Shown here: piece by piece, positions 1 to 5,568 of the stretch
How positions within the stretch are numbered: position 1 is the first letter of the stretch
Layout of the letters: each line of letters opens with the position of its first letter
Assembly (NCBI GenBank): GCA_946637575.1
Contig: CAMPBJ010000050.1
Location: 1-6,964, forward strand
Reading direction: 5' to 3'
DNA from: an uncultured Clostridia bacterium
GTDB lineage: Bacteria > Bacillota > Clostridia > Christensenellales > Borkfalkiaceae
Length of the DNA: 6,964 nucleotides
Translations under genes and position numbers: made by a program
Notes under the pieces: generated by a model
What the model saw: only the letters and a program-made list of their open reading frames with translations
Database searches by the model: none
Told to the model about the DNA's origin: nothing

Positions 1-171
1 AGTTCGCCGTGTCTCATTTCTGTTCTTGACGACGTGGGCACGCTCTACGAGAAAAAGCGGTTTTTGGGAAAAGGCGGGCTATGCGAGGGCGACGAAGTTA
101 CGATCTACGTAAACCCCGAAAAAGACGACGACTTCGTTTTCGAAAAAATAGAGAAAAATACCGACCTTTAA
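1..171 (+). CDS. C-terminal fragment of an unrecognised protein
   Basis: An open frame enters from the left edge and runs 56 codons to a TAA at 169-171, so the start lies outside the window. Codon use resembles the neighbouring genes, and the next gene begins 14 bases after the stop with a good ribosome binding site, which supports this as a real gene in the same operon. The tail is acidic and has a GDEVTIYVNPEKDDDF segment. A pattern of Gly-Asp, beta strand, then Asn-Pro resembles the end of DUF3592-type membrane-associated domains, but that is only a resemblance from memory. No function is assigned. Another, basic reading frame over the same bases (from 81) is an in-frame extension of the downstream gene and is rejected. 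Confidence 0.7.
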   Translation, partial: SSPCLISVLDDVGTLYEKKRFLGKGGLCEGDEVTIYVNPEKDDDFVFEKIEKNTDL

Positions 172-185
172 ATAAGGAGAAAACT

Positions 186-665
186 ATGAACGTATACGAT
201 TTCAAAGTGCTTGACGCGGAGAAAAAGGAAGTGGGGCTCGTAAACTACGAAGGCAAGGTTTTGCTTATCGTAAACACGGCGACGGGTTGCGGTTTTACGC
301 CGCAGTACGAGGGTTTGGAACGACTCTACGAAACGTACAAAGACAAAGGGTTCGAGATCCTGGACTTCCCCTGCAACCAGTTCGGGCATCAGGCTCCCGG
401 CACCGAACAGGAGATCGTTACGTTTTGCAAAGCGCGTTACAACGTATCGTTTAAGCAGTTTGCAAAAATCGACGTAAACGGCAAGAACGAGAGTCCGCTT
501 TACACTTACTTAAAGTCCGCAAAAGGCGGTGTCTTCGGAAAAAACATCAAGTGGAACTTCACTAAATTTTTGGTGGACAGAGACGGCAACGTCGTAAAAC
601 GTTTCGCCCCCACGGCTACCCCCGCTAAACTCGAACAGGAGATAAAAGAACTTTTAGATCTATGA
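186..665 (+). CDS. gpx: Glutathione peroxidase family thiol peroxidase (thioredoxin-dependent type)
   Basis: A 159-residue cytoplasmic peroxidase that should reduce hydrogen peroxide or organic hydroperoxides. It has the usual length of bacterial GPx proteins (BsaA/BtuE type). The peroxidatic site is TGCGFTPQYEGLE with Cys35 in place of selenocysteine. FPCNQFGHQ supplies Gln69, and WNF supplies Trp123 and Asn124, completing the family's catalytic tetrad. Cys81 in the TFCKARY helix sits where 2-Cys, thioredoxin-dependent members keep their resolving cysteine, so thioredoxin rather than glutathione is the likely reductant (inference). The ATG at 186 is chosen because AAGGAGA (174-180) lies just upstream; a frame-open extension to 81 would add 35 very basic residues and overlap the preceding gene. 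The stop overlaps the next start as ATGA, suggesting translational coupling. Confidence 0.95.
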   Translation: MNVYDFKVLDAEKKEVGLVNYEGKVLLIVNTATGCGFTPQYEGLERLYETYKDKGFEILDFPCNQFGHQAPGTEQEIVTFCKARYNVSFKQFAKIDVNGKNESPLYTYLKSAKGGVFGKNIKWNFTKFLVDRDGNVVKRFAPTATPAKLEQEIKELLDL

Positions 666-1552
666 ATATGGGCGAAAACACATTAAAAACAAAGGACGGA
701 AGATGCGGAAGAATACTGTTTGCGACTTCCGTCCTTTTAATATTTACGGCGTTTTACCTATTCGTGCCGAGACTTTTCGATTCCGTTGACTACGGCGAAG
801 GCTGGGGCGCGTTTTTGCTGTCCAACGCCGTTTCTTTTGCATTTAAGGTCTTCGTCGCAGTCCTCTGTTTTCTCTTCGTAAAAAAGGTTTTAAGGCGCGA
901 TATCGGTATCACGAAGAAGAACTTTATACTCGGGTTTTTTATTTACGGCTCGGTAATGCTTTTGTACTGCGTGTCGAACTTCTTCTCTTCCTTCCCCTTT
1001 TCGTATCAGGGCGAAGAAGTTAACTATTCTCTTGCCGTAAAACTTATACCCGTGTATTTTATAAGGTGTCTCGGCATCGGTATCGGCGAAGAGGCGGTCT
1101 GGCGCGTTCTCGGGGTAAATCTTTACGTTTACGCCTTCGGGGAAAGGAAAGGCGGTAAGTTCCTTGCGGTCTTTATCCCGTCAGTTATATTCGGGTTGGC
1201 GCACTTAAACAACCTTATCTCCACCCCGACGCTCGTTTACAGCACGATATCGCAAGTGTTCTACGCGACGATGATCGGGTTTTACTTTGCGGTGTCCTAT
1301 TTTAAGACCGGCAACGTTATCCCCTGTATCATTTTACATGCGCTGTTCGACTTTGCCTACTACGTCTGCCGCGGGTTTTACCCCAAGGAAGTTTTGGAGG
1401 AAGTTATAGTTAAGGACACTACCCTGCTCGGCGCGTTTATCAATGCGACGAGTAATATTCCGCTGTTTATCTTTGCGCTGCTGCTTTTCTTTAACGTGTT
1501 CGGCAAACTAAAAAACCAAAGGAAAGAAAAGGAAGAAGAAAGGAAGGAGTAA
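662..1552 (+). CDS. CPBP family intramembrane glutamic endopeptidase
   Basis: A 296-residue multi-pass membrane protein of the CPBP (CAAX protease and bacteriocin-processing, Abi) family. All core motifs are present in order: GEEAVWR (Glu143, Glu144, Arg148), FGLAH (Phe177, His181) and HALFD (His226, Asp230). These lie in or near hydrophobic segments, as expected for the membrane-embedded active site. Other likely membrane spans are at roughly 18-36, 50-75, 86-107, 165-185, 197-235 and 258-281, and the C-terminus is a charged Lys/Glu tail. Bacterial members can be proteases linked to bacteriocin self-immunity or regulated proteolysis; no bacteriocin gene is visible here, so the substrate is unknown. 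The start overlaps the peroxidase stop (ATGA); a second ATG at 668 is also possible. No close ribosome binding site is seen (an AGGAGA lies 20 bases away), which fits translational coupling. Confidence 0.92.
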   Translation: MNMGENTLKTKDGRCGRILFATSVLLIFTAFYLFVPRLFDSVDYGEGWGAFLLSNAVSFAFKVFVAVLCFLFVKKVLRRDIGITKKNFILGFFIYGSVMLLYCVSNFFSSFPFSYQGEEVNYSLAVKLIPVYFIRCLGIGIGEEAVWRVLGVNLYVYAFGERKGGKFLAVFIPSVIFGLAHLNNLISTPTLVYSTISQVFYATMIGFYFAVSYFKTGNVIPCIILHALFDFAYYVCRGFYPKEVLEEVIVKDTTLLGAFINATSNIPLFIFALLLFFNVFGKLKNQRKEKEEERKE

Positions 1553-1564
1553 AAATAAAAGACG

Positions 1565-1600
1565 AAAAAAAGGAGGGCGTTTCGCCCTCCTTTGATTTTT
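1565..1600. terminator. Two-way intrinsic terminator between convergent genes
   Basis: An 11-bp perfect stem (AAAGGAGGGCG at 1569-1579 with its complement at 1583-1593) closes a TTT loop. Seven A residues precede it and GATTTTT follows it. On the - strand the stem is followed by a run of T, and on the + strand by a shorter T run. It lies between the CPBP stop at 1552 and the LRR gene stop at 1610 and can serve both. Confidence 0.93.
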
Positions 1601-1609
1601 AGTTTAACT

Positions 1610-2752
1610 TTACGCTAACGTACCTATAAAGCAGTTGCCGTTTGCGTTAAATTCGCACTTGTCTTTAAGCGCGGTAGCGTCCAGTTTTTCGCAGAACGCA
1701 AACCCATAGTTGCCGAGCGCGATCTTTGCCGCCGAAACGGAACTGAAATCTACGGTAGTAAGTTTTTTGCAGTTTGAGAACGCGCCCTCGCCGATCTCGG
1801 TAAGATTTTTGGATAAAACCACGCTTTCTATAAGGCTTTCGTTGGTGGGCGTAAGCGAAGTATCGCCGGTTACGCTTGCGAACGCATACTCTCCTATCGT
1901 TTCAACGGTTTCGGGAAGGACAAACGATTTTACCTTCGTGCCGTAGAACGCTTTCGCCTTTATCGCGGTAAGAGCGGAGTTTTCCGCAAACTCTACCGTC
2001 TTTAACCTTCCGCAGTCAGAGAACGCGCCTTCTTCGACGCTCGTTACCTTTGCGGGAATAGTAATACTCTCGATAGAAGAACCAGCGAACGCGTACTCGC
2101 CGATTTTACTCACGTTATCGCCGAGAACGACTTCAACGCCCGCCAAACCGTTGAACGCGTACATAGGGATCGTGTAGTCGTTTGCGGGCTCTACCGTGAT
2201 TTTATTTAAGTTCACGGGAAGGTAGTAGGTTTCAGACTTGTCGTTTGCATAATATAAAACTTCGGTCTTACCTTCGGCGTATTCGGAAGTTCCGAAAACG
2301 TACCCCACGGAACGTTTTGCGTCAACAGCCTTGTCGGGAGCGGACGCGGTCTCGTTATAAACGGCGTCCCCCGTGGCGTTTGCACCGATAAAGGGAAGGA
2401 CGATCTCTTCTAACGCCTTCATGCCGGCGAAAGCGCCTTCTTCGATCTCGGTAACCGTCGTAGGAACGATAAGTTTTTTGATCTTGTCGTCGCCGCGGAA
2501 CGCGTTTTTCTTAATAGAATCAACGACTTTGCCCTGTGCCTCGGCAAGCGCGCCGATATCTAAAACCCCGTCGGATACCGACTTGCCGTCGTCAACGAAC
2601 TTTGCGACCTTGTAGTTAGTGTCTTTCGAGGATTTGGAAAGGATAAGTCCTTTCTTCTCCACGTCGCCGGAAGTACCCGCGCAAGCGACTACCGAAAGCG
2701 ACAAAATCGCCGCTAATAAACAAAAAACTAATATTTTTAAGGCTTTTTTCAT
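1610..2752 (-). CDS. BspA-like leucine-rich repeat lipoprotein
   Basis: A 380-residue secreted protein. The N-terminus is a lipoprotein signal (MKKALKILVF, hydrophobic core, then VVAC with Cys24 as the lipidated residue), so it should be anchored on the outer face of the membrane. Residues about 75-380 form LRR_5/BspA-type repeats with the recurring 'I..GAF.....L..V..P..V..IG' pattern; aromatic 'AF/GF' cores are near 84, 107, 199, 221, 243, 268, 290, 324 and 350. Between the second and third repeats lies an insert of about 80 residues with LPFIGA and GYVFGT motifs, which I recall from other clostridial LRR proteins. Such proteins are usually surface binding or adhesion proteins; the ligand is unknown. 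The ATG at 2752 is chosen over an upstream TTG at 2785 because it starts the signal peptide and lies downstream of the predicted transcription start. The ribosome binding site is a weak GGGGTG (2758-2763). Confidence 0.9.
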   Translation of the reverse strand: MKKALKILVFCLLAAILSLSVVACAGTSGDVEKKGLILSKSSKDTNYKVAKFVDDGKSVSDGVLDIGALAEAQGKVVDSIKKNAFRGDDKIKKLIVPTTVTEIEEGAFAGMKALEEIVLPFIGANATGDAVYNETASAPDKAVDAKRSVGYVFGTSEYAEGKTEVLYYANDKSETYYLPVNLNKITVEPANDYTIPMYAFNGLAGVEVVLGDNVSKIGEYAFAGSSIESITIPAKVTSVEEGAFSDCGRLKTVEFAENSALTAIKAKAFYGTKVKSFVLPETVETIGEYAFASVTGDTSLTPTNESLIESVVLSKNLTEIGEGAFSNCKKLTTVDFSSVSAAKIALGNYGFAFCEKLDATALKDKCEFNANGNCFIGTLA

Positions 2753-2788
2753 AAAAACACCCCGTATGCCACATTGATTTTCCAAATT

Positions 2789-2817
2789 AGTTTATCATTT
2801 ATTCTTTTTTTTGTCAA
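2789..2817 (-). promoter_or_regulatory. Sigma-A promoter of the LRR lipoprotein gene
   Basis: On the - strand a perfect -35 TTGACA (2812-2817) is followed, after 17 bases, by TAAACT (2789-2794). A TGA directly upstream gives an extended -10 (TGnTAAACT). Transcription would begin near 2782, leaving a leader of about 30 bases before the ATG at 2752 and excluding the upstream TTG as a start. Confidence 0.8.
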
Positions 2818-2838
2818 TAGATAAAGCGCTTTTAATGT

Positions 2839-2862
2839 AAAAATACCGCGTTTCCGCTTATT
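2839..2862 (-). terminator. Weak candidate terminator after the M1 peptidase gene
   Basis: Just after the TGA stop, the - strand reads AATA, A, GCG, GAAA, CGC, GG, TATT and then more T. This gives a GCG/CGC stem with a GNRA loop, extended by an AATA/TATT pairing across a small internal loop, followed by a T run. The stem is short, so leakage into the LRR gene is possible. Confidence 0.35.
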
Positions 2863-2866
2863 TTTT

Positions 2867-4321
2867 TCAAAGGATCACCTTGCCGTATAAAAATCCGTCG
2901 AAAAAACCTTCGACGTCCGCGCCTGCCGAACAGAAACAGGAAATAAGTCCGTCGGGCGTGGCGTTTTTCATAAAGTACTCGCGATAATACTTTTTAAGCC
3001 CCGAAAAGAAGACTTTATCCCCCGCCGTAGTGCGAAGAAGATCATACATTATGCAAGGCTGAACGTAACAGACGTTGACGTATTCGTACTCGCTCCCGAA
3101 GTCTTTTAACCCGCGCATCATACTCGTGTCCGTTTTTCCGAACAGTTTATCCGAAACAGAACAGAACATTTTGTACGTCTTTTCGGACGCTTCCAAAAGC
3201 GTTTTTCGGGTAAAACCGTACTCCGGGTAGTTTTCGTAGAACAAAACCACCGAATATTCCGCAAGTCCCTCGTCCAAAAAAGCGTACTCGATCTCGTTGT
3301 TTCCTACGACCGTCTGCCACCACTGGTGCGCGGTCTCGTGCGCGATGACTTCCGAAAACGCGCTTTTTTCGAGCGAATCGCTTATAAACGTAAGCGCGGG
3401 AAATTCCATACCCCCTTCTATAAAACCCGTTTTTGCGACCGAATATACGGGATACGGATACTCTCCGAACAGGTCGTTAAAAAGAGTCAGCGATTTTTCG
3501 GCAACGGACAAGAACTCTTCGGGGTTTTCGTCGTCGTAATAGTAGTAATTAACCTGCGTTTTGCCGACGTTTCCGCTTACCACCCCGAACTTTTCGGACG
3601 CGACCGCGGCAAACGAACGCGCGGAGTTTACGTAAAAAGTTTCAGTCCGCTTGCCGTCTTTAACGCTGCTTTCCAGTATCTTTCCGCTCGTCGCTAAAAC
3701 GAATTCTTCGGGTAGGGTGAACGTAACTTTATAGTCCGCGCAATCCGAGAAGAAAGGATCGCCGGTTGAATAATAAACGCACTCGTAAAACCCGCCGTCC
3801 TGTATTCCGCAAAGGATCGGGTAGAAGTTTGCAAGGTTTACCGTGTTTTCGTTGATCCCCGTCCGCGCGACGACGCGTGCAAGCGTTGTTCTAAAAGCGA
3901 TCGTTATTTTTACGCTTTCCGACGGGTAAACTTCCGTTTTTAAGGGTACGCAGAGTATGTTTTCATCTTCTCCGCAAATAGAAAACTCCACGTCCTCACC
4001 GCCGCATTTTACGGACAGGATCTCTATTCCCCCGTAACTTTCGCCGTTATAGTACGCGGACGCGCGGTGGATCGCGGATATCGGCGGACGCTTTGCGTTC
4101 TTTCTGAAAGCGTTCGCAAAAAGATTGAACTTTAATTCCTTAAACGCGTTGTCGGTGTCGTTATAAAAAACGACGGTTTCTTCCCCCGTTACGGTGTTTC
4201 CGTCAAGTTCCGCGGTAATCTCGTACTTTGTCGTTTTACCGCCGCCCCCGCACGAAAAAGAAAAAACCGCAAAAGCGGAAAGAAGGATCAAAAACGCAAG
4301 ACTTTTACTTAAAAACCGCAT
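2867..4321 (-). CDS. M1 family zinc metallopeptidase, probable lipoprotein
   Basis: A 484-residue gluzincin aminopeptidase-type protein. The zinc site is HETAH (His328, Glu329, His332) followed 18 residues later by Glu351 in LDEGLAEY, the classic HExxH-(18)-E pattern. GGMEF (303-307) is the substrate-binding GxMEN equivalent, and Tyr419 in the CYVQP segment is placed like the catalytic tyrosine. Residues about 30-250 form the N-terminal beta-rich domain. The protein ends soon after the helical part of the catalytic domain, so the large C-terminal domain of long M1 aminopeptidases is absent. The N-terminus is a hydrophobic signal ending SFSC-GGGG; Cys24 may be lipidated although the lipobox is not canonical. 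It should act outside the cell, trimming peptides; substrate unknown. The ATG at 4321 follows a GGGGT-type ribosome binding site inside an inverted repeat. Confidence 0.92.
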   Translation of the reverse strand: MRFLSKSLAFLILLSAFAVFSFSCGGGGKTTKYEITAELDGNTVTGEETVVFYNDTDNAFKELKFNLFANAFRKNAKRPPISAIHRASAYYNGESYGGIEILSVKCGGEDVEFSICGEDENILCVPLKTEVYPSESVKITIAFRTTLARVVARTGINENTVNLANFYPILCGIQDGGFYECVYYSTGDPFFSDCADYKVTFTLPEEFVLATSGKILESSVKDGKRTETFYVNSARSFAAVASEKFGVVSGNVGKTQVNYYYYDDENPEEFLSVAEKSLTLFNDLFGEYPYPVYSVAKTGFIEGGMEFPALTFISDSLEKSAFSEVIAHETAHQWWQTVVGNNEIEYAFLDEGLAEYSVVLFYENYPEYGFTRKTLLEASEKTYKMFCSVSDKLFGKTDTSMMRGLKDFGSEYEYVNVCYVQPCIMYDLLRTTAGDKVFFSGLKKYYREYFMKNATPDGLISCFCSAGADVEGFFDGFLYGKVIL

Positions 4322-4325
4322 AAAA

Positions 4326-4369
4326 ATACCCCGAATAAATACCTTTATAGAATATTCTATTCGGGGTAT
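4326..4369 (-). promoter_or_regulatory. Inverted repeat over the M1 gene leader: terminator and/or ribosome-site hairpin
   Basis: A 12-bp perfect inverted repeat (ATACCCCGAATA at 4326-4337, complement at 4358-4369) encloses a 20-base spacer. On the - strand its 3' arm is followed by TTTT and then the M1 ATG at 4321, five bases after the arm begins to end. The 3' arm contains GGGGT, the only candidate ribosome binding site for M1. The element could therefore end transcripts of the upstream SpoIIQ-like gene, hide the M1 ribosome site in read-through RNA, or both. The structure is visible in the sequence; its role is inference. Confidence 0.65.
4347..4360. repeat. 14-bp perfect palindrome, possible operator
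   Basis: ATAGAATATTCTAT is a perfect palindrome lying within the spacer of the larger inverted repeat and overlapping three bases of its arm. It could be a dimeric repressor site in front of the M1 gene. It is AT-rich, so chance is possible. No convincing sigma-A -35 accompanies the TATAAA that partly overlaps it on the - strand. Confidence 0.35.
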
Positions 4370-4386
4370 GCGATCGGTAGACCTAC

Positions 4387-5040
4387 TTATTTATTGTCCA
4401 AAGTCAGGTATTTTTCGGGGTTTATCGAAACGCCGTTTTCGATCGTTTCGAAGTGTAAATGCGCCCCGTCTTTATATTCCTGCCTGTTCGTCGTGGAAAT
4501 CACGCCTATAACGTCGCCCTGTTTTACCGCTTGCCCCACGGTAACTTTTTCGCCGTCTAAAACCGAATTGTAGACCGTGTAAAGCCCGTCGCCGTGATCG
4601 ATCGTTACCGTTACGCCGGTCAAAAGCGAGTTTTCAACACTCTTTATAACGCCGTCGTACACGCAGAATACTTTCGTTCCTTCTTCGCCCATAAAGTCGA
4701 TCGCCTTATGCGAAGAGTAGCGGTTAAGCGACTGGTTAAAAGCGAGCGCGTCCGTGTATAAACATACCGTCGTGTAGTTTTCTACGGGCAAAATAAAGGA
4801 AACCGTTTTCACCGTCGGAACTTCGGGATTAGTCGTCGGCTCGGGTTCTTTCTCGCCGTTATCGTCCGTGTTGTCTATCGGCGTTTCGTTCGCGATCGTC
4901 TCTTCTACTTTAAGCGGTTCGTTCTCGCTGATCAAAATAAGCGCGATAGACGCTCCGACCGCGAGAATACACAAAAAAAGTACGATGTACGTCAGATTTC
5001 TTCTAAAAAAACTTGCAACTGCTCCGTTTGATTTTTTCAT
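4387..5040 (-). CDS. spoIIQ: SpoIIQ-like LytM/M23 domain protein (stage II sporulation protein Q)
   Basis: A 217-residue membrane-anchored protein: short basic cytoplasmic N-terminus, one membrane span at about 17-38, an acidic Pro/Thr-rich linker to about 76, and a LytM/M23 domain at about 80-212. Zinc ligands are His111 and Asp115 (HKAID) and His196 (HLH), with His149 (DHGDG) and His194 as catalytic histidines, so the peptidase site looks intact. This contrasts with the B. subtilis SpoIIQ, which has lost a zinc ligand, and resembles the clostridial type. SpoIIQ is made in the forespore and joins SpoIIIAH across the septum in engulfment. The assignment rests on size, single N-terminal anchor, domain layout and a sigma-F-like promoter; another M23 endopeptidase is the alternative. 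Start ATG at 5040 has AAGGAG (5048-5053) seven bases upstream. Confidence 0.8.
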   Translation of the reverse strand: MKKSNGAVASFFRRNLTYIVLFLCILAVGASIALILISENEPLKVEETIANETPIDNTDDNGEKEPEPTTNPEVPTVKTVSFILPVENYTTVCLYTDALAFNQSLNRYSSHKAIDFMGEEGTKVFCVYDGVIKSVENSLLTGVTVTIDHGDGLYTVYNSVLDGEKVTVGQAVKQGDVIGVISTTNRQEYKDGAHLHFETIENGVSINPEKYLTLDNK

Positions 5041-5068
5041 TTTTTATCTCCTTGAACTTTCTGCGGTG

Positions 5069-5096
5069 ATTATTGCCGAAAATAATTTTTTTATAC
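5069..5096 (-). promoter_or_regulatory. Sigma-F-like promoter before the SpoIIQ-like gene
   Basis: On the - strand GTATA (5092-5096) is followed after 14 bases by GGCAATAAT (5069-5077), which fits all fixed positions of the Bacillus sigma-F -10 consensus GGNNANANT; the -35 fits GYATA. The spacer is one base shorter than the usual 15. It lies wholly in the 62-base gap after the upstream gene. Transcription would start near 5061, about 20 bases before the ATG and just upstream of the AAGGAG. Confidence 0.6.
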
Positions 5097-5102
5097 GCCC
5101 TT

Positions 5103-5507
5103 TTAAAAACTTCCGAAAATCATAGGCGATCCGACCACTACTTTGTCGCCCGAAACACAAACGTGCAGGTTGACCTTTTTATCCCCTATCTTTACAAAAT
5201 ATTTAAGTTTGTCCGAGTAGGCGTATACGCTCTCCGTTTTACCCGAACTTTCCCTTAACACCACTTTCGCGTTAAGGCGTGAGAAAAACTCTTCCGCGTC
5301 GAATCCTTCTTTTACCGTAAACTCTTCTCCGCACTTAAAAAAGTTAGTAAACGCGGGGAAAGCAGCCGAAACGCTTACGGGTTTGGAGGAAAAATACTCC
5401 TCGTAAGTTTTTTCGACCGCGTAACCGCCGAGCGTCGCGGAGTAATTTACGAGCCACAAAAAGGCGACCGTAACGAAGAACAAGAAAAACGATAAAACTT
5501 TTTTCAC
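5103..5507 (-). CDS. Small signal-peptide or membrane-anchored protein of unknown function, probably sporulation-linked
   Basis: A 134-residue protein I do not firmly recognise. Residues 4-28 form a hydrophobic signal or membrane anchor after MKK. The rest (about 60-134) looks like a small alpha/beta domain: a helix (DAEEFFSRLNAK), then strands, including AYSDKLKYFVKI and a C-terminal VNLHVCVSGDKVVVGSPMI. That ending loosely recalls the C-terminus of YwmB-family proteins, whose gene lies near spoIID and spoIIQ in Bacillus, but this protein is much shorter and the link is from memory. It starts at GTG (5507) with GGGAG (5517-5521) nine bases upstream. The following SpoIIQ-like gene is 62 bases downstream, and a sigma-F-like promoter precedes this gene, so a forespore role is inferred. 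Confidence 0.8.
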   Translation of the reverse strand: MKKVLSFFLFFVTVAFLWLVNYSATLGGYAVEKTYEEYFSSKPVSVSAAFPAFTNFFKCGEEFTVKEGFDAEEFFSRLNAKVVLRESSGKTESVYAYSDKLKYFVKIGDKKVNLHVCVSGDKVVVGSPMIFGSF

Positions 5508-5510
5508 AAC

Positions 5511-5541
5511 AAAAAACTCCCGCCTTTATTTAAGGGGGAGT
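5511..5541 (-). terminator. Intrinsic terminator of the HAD phosphatase gene
   Basis: On the - strand ACTCCC-CCTT pairs with AAGG-(C)-GGGAGT around an AAATA loop: a 10-bp stem with a single bulged C, followed by TTTTT. It lies 28 bases after the HAD stop. Its 3' arm also carries the GGGAG ribosome binding site of the next gene, and its 5' arm overlaps the -10 element of the next promoter. Confidence 0.82.
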
Positions 5542-5567
5542 ATTGCCTTTTTTAGATTATTCTATAC
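5539..5567 (-). promoter_or_regulatory. Sigma-F-like promoter before the 134-residue protein gene
   Basis: On the - strand GTATA (5563-5567), a 15-base spacer, then GGCAATACT (5539-5547). Both elements and the spacing fit the Bacillus sigma-F consensus (GYATA, 15, GGNNANANT) with no mismatch at fixed positions. Transcription would begin near 5531, in the loop of the preceding gene's terminator, giving a leader of about 24 bases before the GTG start. Confidence 0.68.
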
Positions 5568-5568
5568 T

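Noticed and set aside
81..185. In-frame N-terminal extension of the glutathione peroxidase
   Set aside because: It adds 35 very basic residues unlike any GPx, overlaps the preceding gene's coding frame, and ignores the good AAGGAGA site before the ATG at 186.
2753..2785. TTG start for the LRR protein
   Set aside because: It lies at or upstream of the predicted transcription start and would bury the lipoprotein signal behind 11 extra residues; the ATG at 2752 fits better.
2823..2832. AAAGCGCTTT palindrome just upstream of the LRR promoter -35 as an operator
   Set aside because: Only 10 bases, common by chance, and not matched by a second copy in the window.
3297..3697. Two overlapping + strand open frames opposite the M1 gene
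   Set aside because: They lie wholly inside a well-supported gene on the other strand, overlap each other, have no ribosome site and resemble no known family.
5071..5085. ATTATT/AATAAT inverted repeat in the gap before the SpoIIQ-like gene as a terminator
   Set aside because: The stem is all A-T with no T tail on the - strand, and it overlaps the sigma-F-like promoter, which explains the sequence better.
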